Assembly (NCBI GenBank): GCA_015067375.1
Contig: SVMQ01000005.1
Location: 1 to 22,758, forward strand
Length of the DNA: 22,758 nt
Direction: 5' to 3'
DNA from: Oscillospiraceae bacterium
GTDB lineage: Bacteria; Bacillota; Clostridia; Oscillospirales; Ruminococcaceae
Shown here one piece after another: positions 13,658-21,386 of the stretch. The notes under the pieces are model-generated. The model was not told where the DNA came from and searched no databases. It saw only the letters and a program-made list of their open reading frames with translations. The number at the start of each line of letters is the position of its first letter. Position 1 is the first letter of the stretch. The position numbers and the translations under genes were made by a program.

Positions 13658-14767
13658 ATGCAAAACGACATCATTTTCTGCGACTGCTGCGGATGCGAAC
13701 TCACAAGCGATTCTGTTCACTATTTTGAGGACGAATATCTTTGCTCGGACTGTCTTGACGATTCAACCATTGTCTGCTCTTACTGCGGCGAGCGCATCTG
13801 GAGCGACGACAACGCAGGCACCATGAGCATGCCGCTGTGCGATCGCTGCTACGATAATCACTACACATCCTGTGACGACTGCGGACGCATCATACATCAG
13901 GACTACGCAAACTACTTCGATGATGATGACTACCCCTACTGCGATGCCTGCTTTAACTTAAGAAACAACGGTCCAATTCACGATTACAATTATAAGCCTG
14001 ACCCCGAGTTCTATGGTGAGGGTTCACGCTATTTCGGAGTTGAACTGGAGATCGATAAGGGTGGCAAGCTTGGCGAAAATGCAGAGCATATAATATCTGT
14101 CGCTAATGCTATTGCAGAACATATTTACATCAAGTCTGATGGCAGTCTGAACGACGGCATGGAGATAGTAACGCATCCTATGAGCCTTAACTACCACAGA
14201 ATAGATATGCCGTGGGAAAAGATCTGCGACAAGGCTATACGGCTTCATTACCAGAGCCACAAAACTACGACCTGCGGTCTGCATATTCATGTGAATCGTG
14301 ATACCTTTGGTGAGACCCGTGAGGAGCAGGATGAATGCATCTCTCGGGTCTTGTATTTTGTAGAACACCATTGGGCTGAGCTTCTGAAATTCAGCCGCCG
14401 TACTGAGTACACTATGAATAAATGGGCGGCAAGATACGGCTATAAACACGACCCTAAAGCGATACTGGATAGTGCAAAGAAAGGATGTAATGGTAGATAT
14501 GCGTGTGTTAATATAACGAATTGGAGCACCATAGAGTTCAGAATGTTCAAAGGTACGCTGAAAGTCAACACCATCATTGCGACTCTGGAGCTGGTCAACA
14601 AAATTTGTGACCTTGCTCTGTATCTTACTGACGAGGAGATTGCGGGAATTAGCTGGACTAGTTTTGTAAAGTCGCTCAACAATGACGATCACGGCGAGCT
14701 GATAACCTATCTCAAAGAACGTCAGCTATACGTCAACGAACCCATTGACTTCAAGGAGGATGAGTGA
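13658..14767 (+). CDS. Putative amidoligase with N-terminal zinc fingers
   Basis: Protein of 369 aa. ATG at 13658 with AAGGAGG upstream. Residues 8-98 hold six paired C-x2-C knuckles (for example C8/C11, C29/C32, C40/C43, C61/C64, C72/C75, C95/C98), a LIM-like or RING-like zinc module. The catalytic part starts at RYFGVELEID (124-133), the signature of the amidoligase branch of the glutamine synthetase-like fold, with SDGSL (160-164), CGLHIHVNRD (206-215) and STIEFRMFKGT (290-300). Amidoligases are predicted to join amino groups to carboxylates in peptides or cell-wall material. The neighbouring glutamine amidotransferase could supply ammonia or act on the same substrate, a pairing seen in mobile elements of Bacillota. 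The substrate is unknown. Confidence 0.85.
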   Translation: MQNDIIFCDCCGCELTSDSVHYFEDEYLCSDCLDDSTIVCSYCGERIWSDDNAGTMSMPLCDRCYDNHYTSCDDCGRIIHQDYANYFDDDDYPYCDACFNLRNNGPIHDYNYKPDPEFYGEGSRYFGVELEIDKGGKLGENAEHIISVANAIAEHIYIKSDGSLNDGMEIVTHPMSLNYHRIDMPWEKICDKAIRLHYQSHKTTTCGLHIHVNRDTFGETREEQDECISRVLYFVEHHWAELLKFSRRTEYTMNKWAARYGYKHDPKAILDSAKKGCNGRYACVNITNWSTIEFRMFKGTLKVNTIIATLELVNKICDLALYLTDEEIAGISWTSFVKSLNNDDHGELITYLKERQLYVNEPIDFKEDE

Positions 14768-14768
14768 T

Positions 14769-15764
14769 ATGTGTGCAATTTTCGGACTTATCGACTACAA
14801 AAACTACTTCACCAGACAGCAACGAGAAAAGGTGCTGAAAGTGCTGTCAAAGAAGTGTGAGGTCAGAGGTACTGATGCTACTGGCTTCGCCTACATCCAC
14901 GATAGCAGGTTGAGCATTTTCAAAAGACCCCTTGCCGCTCATAAGATAAGGCTGCGCCTGCCATTTGAGAGCAATGTCGTTATGGGACACACTCGCATGG
15001 CTACACAGGGCAACAAGTTTGAGAATTACAACAATCACCCGTTTTCGGGGCGTTGCGGTATGACAGACTTTGCCCTTGCTCATAACGGAGTGCTTCACAA
15101 CGATGAGAAGCTCCGCAAAGACCTCAAGCTGCCTGTGACAAAGATAGCGACTGACAGCTATATTTCTGTCCAGCTCCTAGAACAGAACAAATCCCTCGAC
15201 TTCGATTCCATCGCACAGATGGCAGAACAGCTCGAGGGGTCTTTTACTATTACGGTATTGGACATGGCTCGCAATATGTATTTCATAAAAGGCGACAACC
15301 CATTAGCTTTGTATCACTTTGAGCGTGAGGGCTTCTATATATACGCAAGCACTGCGGCGATACTGGATTGTGCACTGATAACGCTCGGGCTTGTGACGAA
15401 ATTCTACACCGAGATCGATGCTAAGTGCGGAGATATACTGCGAATTTCGCCTGATGGTGAGCTAACCTCAGCCAAGTTCAATACAGCCAAACTGGATGCA
15501 CTCGATTACTATTACAGTTATCGCCCATACTGGTGGACTCATGCTGAGCCTGAGGATTACGCCGAATGGTTTGAGAGCGCCGCTGTCAAGGAGTTGAAGC
15601 AGTTCGCAAGTTATATCGGTGTTTCGGAAAAGGACATCGACCTCCTGCTCGAATACGGCTACACCGTCGATGATGTGGAGGATCTTCTCTATATTCCAGA
15701 GGGCGTCGAAACAGCGGTTGAAGAGATACTTTGCGAGTATGCTTACTGCGGAGGTGAATGGTAA
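14769..15764 (+). CDS. Class II glutamine amidotransferase domain protein
   Basis: Protein of 331 aa. ATG at 14769, two bases after the amidoligase stop, with AAGGAGG upstream. Cys2 directly after the initiator Met (MCAIFG) is the N-terminal nucleophile of Ntn-type glutaminases. RGTDATGF (33-40), GHTRMATQG (73-81) and AHNGVLHN (104-111) are the glutamine-binding motifs of the family. After about residue 230 an unrecognised C-terminal part follows, with no synthetase domain, so ammonia would pass to a partner; the adjacent amidoligase is the obvious candidate. It overlaps the start of the resolvase gene by one base. Confidence 0.85.
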   Translation: MCAIFGLIDYKNYFTRQQREKVLKVLSKKCEVRGTDATGFAYIHDSRLSIFKRPLAAHKIRLRLPFESNVVMGHTRMATQGNKFENYNNHPFSGRCGMTDFALAHNGVLHNDEKLRKDLKLPVTKIATDSYISVQLLEQNKSLDFDSIAQMAEQLEGSFTITVLDMARNMYFIKGDNPLALYHFEREGFYIYASTAAILDCALITLGLVTKFYTEIDAKCGDILRISPDGELTSAKFNTAKLDALDYYYSYRPYWWTHAEPEDYAEWFESAAVKELKQFASYIGVSEKDIDLLLEYGYTVDDVEDLLYIPEGVETAVEEILCEYAYCGGEW

Positions 15765-16312
15765 TGCGGAACTTCGTGTTCGGTTATGCCCGAGTTTCCA
15801 CCGAGCAGCAGAACCTCGACCGTCAGCTTGATATGCTCGAAAAGTACGGCGTTGACCACATCTACAACGAGAAGATGACGGGAACCAAACGCAATCGCCC
15901 TGAACTTGAAAAGCTCCTTGAAAGGCTCACTGAGGGGGACACCGTAGTTGTGGAGTCCCTCTCCCGTCTGGGGAGAAGTACCAAAGACCTCATCTGGCTT
16001 ATGGAGACATTCAATGGACGTGGGGTCAATCTTGTTTCGCTGAAAGAATCTATTGACACCACAAGCAGTACAGGAAAGCTACTGTTTACGCTGATGTCCG
16101 CACTAGCGCAGTTTGAGCGTGATGTCCTTGCTGACAGAACGAAAGAAGGTCTTGCCGCTGCGAGAGCGAGAGGGCACAAAGGTGGCAGACCTGCTACTGA
16201 TAGAGAAGCGGTCCGCAAGGCTGTGAGACTTTACAATACAGGTGAGTATACAGTTAGGGAAATTACGGAACTGACTGGTATAAGGAAAACCGCTCTATAT
16301 AAGAATATATAG
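15764..16312 (+). CDS. Serine recombinase (resolvase/invertase family)
   Basis: Protein of 182 aa, the usual size for small resolvases and invertases. The ATG at 15764 overlaps the previous TAA (TAATG) and has GGAGG 9 nt upstream; an in-frame ATG at 15758 is too close to that site. GYARVSTEQQN (7-17) holds the nucleophile Ser12. ESLSRLGRS, the helix with LFTLMSALAQFERD and the switch to a HTH (DREAVRKAVRLYNTGEYTVREITE..) are typical. The family resolves cointegrates or inverts DNA between short sites. No pair of res/inv sites is obvious beside it. Confidence 0.92.
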   Translation: MRNFVFGYARVSTEQQNLDRQLDMLEKYGVDHIYNEKMTGTKRNRPELEKLLERLTEGDTVVVESLSRLGRSTKDLIWLMETFNGRGVNLVSLKESIDTTSSTGKLLFTLMSALAQFERDVLADRTKEGLAAARARGHKGGRPATDREAVRKAVRLYNTGEYTVREITELTGIRKTALYKNI

Positions 16313-16316
16313 CAAA

Positions 16317-16357
16317 AACAGGTCTGATGCTAAAATGCACAGACCTGTTTGTTTTTT
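16317..16357. terminator. Bidirectional terminator between the resolvase and XRE genes
   Basis: A perfect 10-bp stem, AACAGGTCTG (16317-16326) with CAGACCTGTT (16340-16349), is followed by TGTTTTTT. On the other strand the stem is followed by TTTTTG. It therefore serves both convergent genes. Confidence 0.88.
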
Positions 16358-16359
16358 AT

Positions 16360-16602
16360 CTAATCCAACTCCTGCTCCAAATTAGCAAATAAATCACAGT
16401 TGAAGAATTCTTTGAGCGAGATATCAAAACCGTCACATATTTTGTGCAATGAAACAACACCGGGATTCTTACTCTTTTGATTAAGCATACTATAAATTGT
16501 AGATGGAGATACACCTGCCTTATATGCCAGACCGTTTATTGTGATATTTCTTTCTTCAGATAGATCTAATATCCTTTTGGCAACAGCTTCTTTGGCAGTC
16601 AT
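16360..16602 (-). CDS. XRE-family HTH transcriptional regulator
   Basis: Protein of 80 aa. The ATG at 16602 has AGGAGG at the right distance; the frame remains open to 16635 but that extension has no ribosome binding site and covers an operator. The protein is a single XRE domain: AVAKRILDLSEERNI, NGLAYKAGVSPSTIYSMLNQ (the HTH), then PGVVSLHKICDGFDISLKEFF. It probably binds the three GGGATATATCCC-type palindromes upstream (16621-16723), repressing itself and a plus-strand promoter that points at the recombinase segment. Confidence 0.9.
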   Translation of the reverse strand: MTAKEAVAKRILDLSEERNITINGLAYKAGVSPSTIYSMLNQKSKNPGVVSLHKICDGFDISLKEFFNCDLFANLEQELD

Positions 16603-16620
16603 ATACAAAAACCTCCTATC

Positions 16621-16723
16621 TGCGATATATCCCACAAAGATAATTTTATCAAATATTTGTATATGATGTGTGGGATATATCGCAAAGATCAGGTGTTTGT
16701 GCTATAATTGGGATATATCCCAA
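16621..16723. promoter_or_regulatory. Three operator palindromes controlling the XRE gene and a divergent promoter
   Basis: Site 1 is TGCGATATATCCCACA (16621-16636). Site 2 (16669-16684) is its exact reverse complement. Site 3 (16708-16723) is the perfect palindrome TTGGGATATATCCCAA. On the plus strand TGCTATAAT, an extended -10 at 16701-16708, lies between sites 2 and 3. On the minus strand TTGATA (16653-16648) lies 17 bp before TATATC inside site 1, a possible XRE promoter. Three related dyads at a divergent control region are typical of a small XRE repressor switch. Confidence 0.75.
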
Positions 16724-16730
16724 AAACAGA

Positions 16731-16757
16731 AATAGCAAGCCGTTATGACTTGCTATT
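16731..16757 (-). terminator. Terminator-like hairpin just outside the left inverted repeat
   Basis: A perfect 9-bp stem, AATAGCAAG (16731-16739) with CTTGCTATT (16749-16757), has a 9-nt loop. Read on the minus strand it is followed by TCTGTTTTTGGG, a U-rich tail, so it can stop leftward transcripts. On the plus strand the tail is poor. It lies 1 bp from the left inverted repeat and would block the leftward promoter at 16838-16810. Confidence 0.65.
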
Positions 16758-16758
16758 C

Positions 16759-16786
16759 TTCATAAATCATGACAATTTGCGAAAGA
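16759..16786 (+). repeat. Left 28-bp inverted repeat of the recombinase segment
   Basis: The 28 bases starting TTCATAAATCATGAC and ending TTTGCGAAAGA are the exact reverse complement of 18100-18127. The two copies face each other and enclose only the tyrosine recombinase gene and its upstream region. No matching direct duplication flanks the pair, so transposon ends are less likely than recombination sites for inversion. Confidence 0.92.
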
Positions 16787-16809
16787 ATGTTTACATTTTA
16801 ACATGAAAT

Positions 16810-16838
16810 ATTATACATCTTTTTCAGAATAAAGTCAA
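16810..16838 (-). promoter_or_regulatory. Outward-facing promoter inside the invertible segment
   Basis: On the minus strand TTGACT (16838-16833), a 17-bp spacer and perfect TATAAT (16815-16810) predict a start near 16803. In this orientation the transcript leaves through the left inverted repeat and meets the hairpin at 16757-16731. After inversion the same promoter would point right, with about 145 nt of leader before the ATG at 18228. Confidence 0.75.
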
Positions 16839-16949
16839 GATATACTGTTGTTTTAACGAAAAACATTATAATATTGAGGACGTGTTTCAAAAAAACGGGA
16901 CAGCTATAATATTTCAGCCGTCAAAAACATGGTCATGCAGGAGGAGAAT

Positions 16950-18071
16950 ATGTCAAAACGAGGAGAAAATATATACAAAAGAAAAGACGGACGATGGGAG
17001 GGGCGGTACAAAACCAAAAGTACCGCAAACGGTAAGATGAGATATATTTCGGTGTATGGAAGAACTTACACCGAAGTCAAAGAGAAGATAAGACAGATCA
17101 GACCCGATGATATCACAGACCCGAAATGTCGCTTTACAGTAATGAGATTATGTGAGGAATGGCTCAACAATAAAGCATACTCCATAAAGGAGTCTACTTT
17201 GGCAAATTACAGAATGAAGCTTGAAAAATACATATTTCCATATCTGGGTATATTGAAATATGAACAGCTTACAGAGCAGGTACTGGAGAACTTCCTTGAC
17301 CATCTGTTAAGCGAGACAGGTCTTTCTGCTAAGTACGTTTCTGATATACTTTCGATCATAAAAAGTGTTGCGAAATATGCCCATAAAAAGTACGGTTGCA
17401 TCAATATTATCGCTGATACCTCTCATCCGAAAAGTCAACAGCCCGAGTCCAAAACAACACTGTCAAGGTCGGATGTTAATATACTGCTGTGCACTGTTAT
17501 GGATAATACCGACCTTACGAAGCTGGGTGTGCTGATAAGTCTCTACACAGGAATACGAATAGGCGAGCTTTGCGCGCTAAAATGGTCGGATATTGATCTT
17601 GACAGCAATGTGTTGAGTATAAACCGTACTGTACAGCGCATCAGCGAGAGCGGCGGCAAGGGAACGAAGCTGATATTCCAGCCGCCGAAAAGCAGTTCAT
17701 CACGTCGCCTGATACCTCTGCCCGAAACGTTGACGCCGCTGCTTCATTCATTTGAAGGTGAGAAGGAGCATTTCATCTTGTCAGGGAGCAGCAAGTGTAT
17801 AGAGCCACGAACGATGCAGTACCGTTTTAAAAGTATATTAAAACGATCTGGTCTGCCATCAGTAAACTTTCATATTCTCAGGCACACATTTGCTACCTAT
17901 TGTCTGACACTGGGTTTTGACATCAAAACGTTGTCGGAAATACTTGGACATTCTTCTGCACAGATAACAATGAGATGTTATATCCATTCGTCCCTGGAAA
18001 GAAAAAGACAATGCATGGAGCTTATAAAAGGCTTCGATAAGCCGTCAGAATTTTCGTCAGGCAAAAAATAA
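16950..18071 (+). CDS. Tyrosine recombinase (site-specific integrase/invertase)
   Basis: Protein of 373 aa. ATG at 16950 has AGGAGG at 16939-16944. An N-terminal arm-binding region (ENIYKRKDGRWEGRYK, 6-21) precedes the core-binding domain (about 60-155). The catalytic domain has Arg203 (YTGIRIGELCALKW), His308 and Arg311 (FHILRHTFATY), His334 (ILGHSS) and Tyr344 (MRCYIH), the complete R-H-R-H-Y set. The protein should therefore be active. It is enclosed by perfect 28-bp inverted repeats and is the only gene between them, which suggests it inverts its own DNA segment. A TATAAT at 16867-16872 or 16905-16910 may serve as its promoter, but no good -35 is seen. Confidence 0.93.
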   Translation: MSKRGENIYKRKDGRWEGRYKTKSTANGKMRYISVYGRTYTEVKEKIRQIRPDDITDPKCRFTVMRLCEEWLNNKAYSIKESTLANYRMKLEKYIFPYLGILKYEQLTEQVLENFLDHLLSETGLSAKYVSDILSIIKSVAKYAHKKYGCINIIADTSHPKSQQPESKTTLSRSDVNILLCTVMDNTDLTKLGVLISLYTGIRIGELCALKWSDIDLDSNVLSINRTVQRISESGGKGTKLIFQPPKSSSSRRLIPLPETLTPLLHSFEGEKEHFILSGSSKCIEPRTMQYRFKSILKRSGLPSVNFHILRHTFATYCLTLGFDIKTLSEILGHSSAQITMRCYIHSSLERKRQCMELIKGFDKPSEFSSGKK

Positions 18072-18099
18072 AGCGTGTCGCTATACACGAAAAGCGGCA

Positions 18100-18127
18100 T
18101 CTTTCGCAAATTGTCATGATTTATGAA
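18100..18127 (-). repeat. Right 28-bp inverted repeat of the recombinase segment
   Basis: Exact reverse complement of 16759-16786. It begins 28 bp after the recombinase stop. A small hairpin, CGTGT/ACACG (18074-18089), lies between but has no T tract. The downstream operon starts 100 bp further on with no terminator in between. Confidence 0.92.
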
Positions 18128-18134
18128 ATCTGCG

Positions 18135-18162
18135 TTGCTTTTATATAAGAATATACTATATT
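18135..18162 (+). promoter_or_regulatory. Weak candidate resident promoter of the LRR operon
   Basis: TTGCTT (18135-18140) and TATATT (18157-18162) are 16 bp apart, just outside the right inverted repeat. The match to consensus is poor, so basal expression would be low without a stronger promoter upstream. Confidence 0.35.
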
Positions 18163-18227
18163 ATGCTGGCAAAGCGGACATATTATGCAGGAGCGTTTGG
18201 TTGTTAATTCTTATGGAGGTAATATTG

Positions 18228-19997
18228 ATGAACGAAACAAACATATCGCAAGTACCAGTTGACGTAACGCTCGAAAACGGCACTCAGGCCCTTCAGCAAG
18301 AGGATTGGGAAACGGCAAAAGCTTTCTTTGCGAATATGCTGCAACAGGACAACCGAAATGTTGACGCAAACATTGGTCTGTGCCTTGCTGAATACAAGCA
18401 GAAAACGCTGAACGACCTTATCAGACAAGAGAGCGATTTCTATAACAGCGAGAATTTCATGCAGGCGTACAAGTATGCCGACAAACAGCGCAGGAATGAA
18501 TTTGATGCGCTCCATGAGGCGTGGTTGAACCTGCATCCGCAGTGCAAGAGGAAATCTGACAGGAAAATACGCAGAAACGCTACCATTGCAGTAGTTGCTG
18601 TATCAGTGCTGTTAGTATGTTATTTTCTGATATTTCCTGCCGTGCTGAACATCGTGCTGAACTCGGGTGGTGCTGACTTTGTGGAAATGAATGATATTGT
18701 CGCTATGTCACCGTATAAAGTCAGCTATACATACGTCGCGGACGGCTCGTATAATGTCATGGATAATAGTCGCAAGATCAATACTATTACGATTGCAGAC
18801 ACTGTGGATGAATTGATCGTGTTGCGTTGGGTTATGGATCAGTCGGTACGCACCGTCAACAACAAATCCGATGTCGATCGGCTGCTTGTTCAAGTCCAAG
18901 CCTCGCTGGACCATTACGATATCCTCAGCAGCGTAGATTTCAAAGGCTTTGAGGATTACGCGACATTTATATACGATAAAGGCAGCACGGTAGAATATTC
19001 CTTTATTAATACGGACAACACAACGGATTTTAGTTATTCTGGTGTCATTACGGAACATAACGCTGACAGTCTTGCAGAAATGCAATCGCTGCACACTCTG
19101 TCGCTTTCCGATATAGGCTACAGCGACCTGTCCTTCCTGAAAGAACTAAAGTATCTTAAAAACTTATCTATCAATGGTGCAACATCCCCTGCAAAAATAC
19201 TTGATGCATTGGAACACCTCCCAATGCTTGAGGAACTGACGCTGACAAACTGCAATTTTACCTCCTTTAGCCTGTCTGACTCGTTCAGCGGATTGAAATC
19301 ACTGGATGTATCAAATAATGGCATGGCATCGCTGGATATAAGCGCGCTTACTTCGCTGACAACTCTGAAAGCGGATAATAACAGTTTCACCTCCATCGAC
19401 CTGTCTAACAACACTGCATTGCAGGACATCTATCTCGATTGGCACAAGATGAAGGAATGTCCCGATATGTCAAAGATGACTGACCTTAATTTCGATACAG
19501 TAATACTGCCGCAAGTATATGTTGACGAATTAGATATTACGCTATTGCCCAGAAACATCAAGGGACTTATCATAGCTGTTGAAGAAATGGCTGATGTGAC
19601 AACAATTTCTTCTAACTTCCCTGAGTTGGAGTTTTTGACTATCATATATTCGAACTATTATTTCCGCGAGCCACAGGGAATGGGCAAATTCAGCAATCTG
19701 GATTATTTCTATATTATGACCGCCGACGATAGCACCCGAAAATGGATAGAATATTTAGACAACATCAAAATGGTGAATTTAAACATAGAACACACAGCGG
19801 TAGGAAAGGTAATCGTCAGCAGAAGATATGACTATCTTGGCAGAAAATACGAGACCGAGGATTACTCGCCGTTTGAAACTGCTGACGAATACTATGATTA
19901 CTGGAAAGATCTGATGTCTCCGCAGGGTTTTTCCTCGCTGTTTTACGAGAGCTGCGGAATAGACTTCTCGCCCTACTTCCGCTGTATGGGATATTAA
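18228..19997 (+). CDS. Membrane-anchored protein with TPR-like N-terminus and extracellular leucine-rich repeats
   Basis: Protein of 589 aa. ATG at 18228 has GGAGGT at 18215-18220; the frame extends to 18123, but that part overlaps the inverted repeat. Residues 14-105 are helical with a TPR-like pattern (ENGTQALQQEDWETAKAFF, then NRNVDANIGLCLAEY). Basic residues (107-116) precede one transmembrane segment (about 118-142), so the TPR part should be cytoplasmic. The outer part has an unrecognised domain (145-280) and leucine-rich repeats (about 286-405) with the L-x-x-L-x-L-x-x-N/D rhythm, followed by a C-terminal region rich in aromatic residues. It is the first gene of a three-gene operon. 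Ligand and role are unknown; adhesion or sensing is possible. Confidence 0.75.
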   Translation: MNETNISQVPVDVTLENGTQALQQEDWETAKAFFANMLQQDNRNVDANIGLCLAEYKQKTLNDLIRQESDFYNSENFMQAYKYADKQRRNEFDALHEAWLNLHPQCKRKSDRKIRRNATIAVVAVSVLLVCYFLIFPAVLNIVLNSGGADFVEMNDIVAMSPYKVSYTYVADGSYNVMDNSRKINTITIADTVDELIVLRWVMDQSVRTVNNKSDVDRLLVQVQASLDHYDILSSVDFKGFEDYATFIYDKGSTVEYSFINTDNTTDFSYSGVITEHNADSLAEMQSLHTLSLSDIGYSDLSFLKELKYLKNLSINGATSPAKILDALEHLPMLEELTLTNCNFTSFSLSDSFSGLKSLDVSNNGMASLDISALTSLTTLKADNNSFTSIDLSNNTALQDIYLDWHKMKECPDMSKMTDLNFDTVILPQVYVDELDITLLPRNIKGLIIAVEEMADVTTISSNFPELEFLTIIYSNYYFREPQGMGKFSNLDYFYIMTADDSTRKWIEYLDNIKMVNLNIEHTAVGKVIVSRRYDYLGRKYETEDYSPFETADEYYDYWKDLMSPQGFSSLFYESCGIDFSPYFRCMGY

Positions 19998-20015
19998 TAA
20001 AAAGGAGAATTTAAT

Positions 20016-21383
20016 ATGAGCGAACAAACCACCATCGCACCCGTCACCGCCGAGGAGTGGGTATGCCCCTCCTGCGGAAAAACCAACAACAGTAGTTTCG
20101 CGTTTTGCGAAAATTGCGGAACAAAAAAGCCTGCTCCGCAAGCAGCGCAGCAGGAGCCTCCACAGACTGTGCCCCAAAAGCAAGCGCCGAAGCTCACAGA
20201 CAACGCTAAGAAAAAGCTGCTGTTTGTAGGACTTCCCACTGCTGTTTGCGCGGTTATCGCGGTAGTATGCGTCATCAATGCTGCGATAAGTATGTCGGAC
20301 CACGCAGCCGAAAAGAAAAGCTATGATGCTTTCGTAGCTAGGGAAACCGAGAAGGCAGAAGAAGCAGTAGAGGAGCTTGACGCTCAGATAGCCTTGCTCG
20401 ATGCGGAGATAGAAGGGCTTAATGCTAAGGCAGCGGACTACCAGACCAGGATAGAGGAATGCGCACAAAACGAGCAGAAGCTGGAGGATGACATTGTGAA
20501 ATTCCAGCAGGAGCTTGCCGATATCGATGCCCTGAAAGCAGAAAATTCCGACCTGAAAGATGACCTTGCAGCACTGAAAGCTGAACAGGAAGCTTTGGGG
20601 GGCGATGCCGGAAAATTCATAACAAGTCCTGATTACAACACCGCTGAATACGCGAAGGAGCAGATAGCTTCAATAATGAATACCCAGCAGGATATGATAT
20701 ATCAGCTGAAAACAGGTATTGTTGACCACATCACACTGCTGTATAAGGAACTGGGCATCTCCTCGGCGGCAGATACATCGAGTCTTTATCCCATTGAGCC
20801 TCCTGAGGATATCGGCAAGGAGCTTGCAGAGGAGGTCATCGGCGTAGTTGCGGGAGCATACGGCTCTGAGATCGCAGATTTTGCCGGTGGCGTTGCAACC
20901 GAAATGGTGAACGGAAGCGACCTCTCCACCGCGCTGGATACAAAGATAAAGGATACCATCAACTCCAAGATAAAGGGAGCACAGGATGATATTCTCGATG
21001 CCGCTACAGGAGGACTGTATAGCTCGTTCACTGAGGCAGCAGACGCTGTTGAGAAGTTCACTCAGCTATACAATAAGTTGACTGACTCCACCCCGAATTA
21101 CTGCCTGAGATACATCTGCGCGGATATGCAGCAGAGCATCAATAAGATGACTGCATTTGTGGATGATGATAACATCTCCGTGGAGGATATGGAGGAGCTT
21201 ATATCCGCGCTGAACAGGCTGCATATCATGGAGGAGAGCTACAAGGATATCGCACAGAGCACAAACGGTTTTACATCAGATTATTATTCCGGAGAGCTTA
21301 GTGATATAGCGACAAACGTATACTGTCAGCTTGTTGTAGATAACGAGAATCTAGTATACTATTTCGCACTGATGGAGGGTTGA
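20016..21383 (+). CDS. Zinc-ribbon, single-pass membrane protein with coiled coil
   Basis: Protein of 455 aa. ATG at 20016 has AAGGAG upstream. A zinc ribbon (C17-x2-C20 and C31-x2-C34) sits at the N-terminus, followed by a Pro/Gln-rich linker, a lysine stop signal (66-68) and one transmembrane helix (about 69-93). Residues 100-195 form a long coiled coil rich in Glu, Ala and Leu. The rest is helical, with a Gly/Ala-rich segment (VIGVVAGAYGSEIADFAGG) that could contact membrane. The ribbon should face the cytoplasm and the coiled coil the outside. No enzyme motif is seen. It lies 18 nt after the LRR gene and 3 nt before the next gene. Confidence 0.7.
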   Translation: MSEQTTIAPVTAEEWVCPSCGKTNNSSFAFCENCGTKKPAPQAAQQEPPQTVPQKQAPKLTDNAKKKLLFVGLPTAVCAVIAVVCVINAAISMSDHAAEKKSYDAFVARETEKAEEAVEELDAQIALLDAEIEGLNAKAADYQTRIEECAQNEQKLEDDIVKFQQELADIDALKAENSDLKDDLAALKAEQEALGGDAGKFITSPDYNTAEYAKEQIASIMNTQQDMIYQLKTGIVDHITLLYKELGISSAADTSSLYPIEPPEDIGKELAEEVIGVVAGAYGSEIADFAGGVATEMVNGSDLSTALDTKIKDTINSKIKGAQDDILDAATGGLYSSFTEAADAVEKFTQLYNKLTDSTPNYCLRYICADMQQSINKMTAFVDDDNISVEDMEELISALNRLHIMEESYKDIAQSTNGFTSDYYSGELSDIATNVYCQLVVDNENLVYYFALMEG

Positions 21384-21386
21384 CAG

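Noticed and set aside
14024..14692. Long minus-strand open frame of 222 codons
   Set aside because: It is antisense to the amidoligase gene, whose motifs are clear, and shows no domain.
16759..18127. Insertion sequence bounded by terminal inverted repeats
   Set aside because: No target duplication flanks the repeats, and the enclosed enzyme is a tyrosine recombinase with an outward promoter nearby, which fits inversion better. A tyrosine-recombinase transposon cannot be fully excluded.
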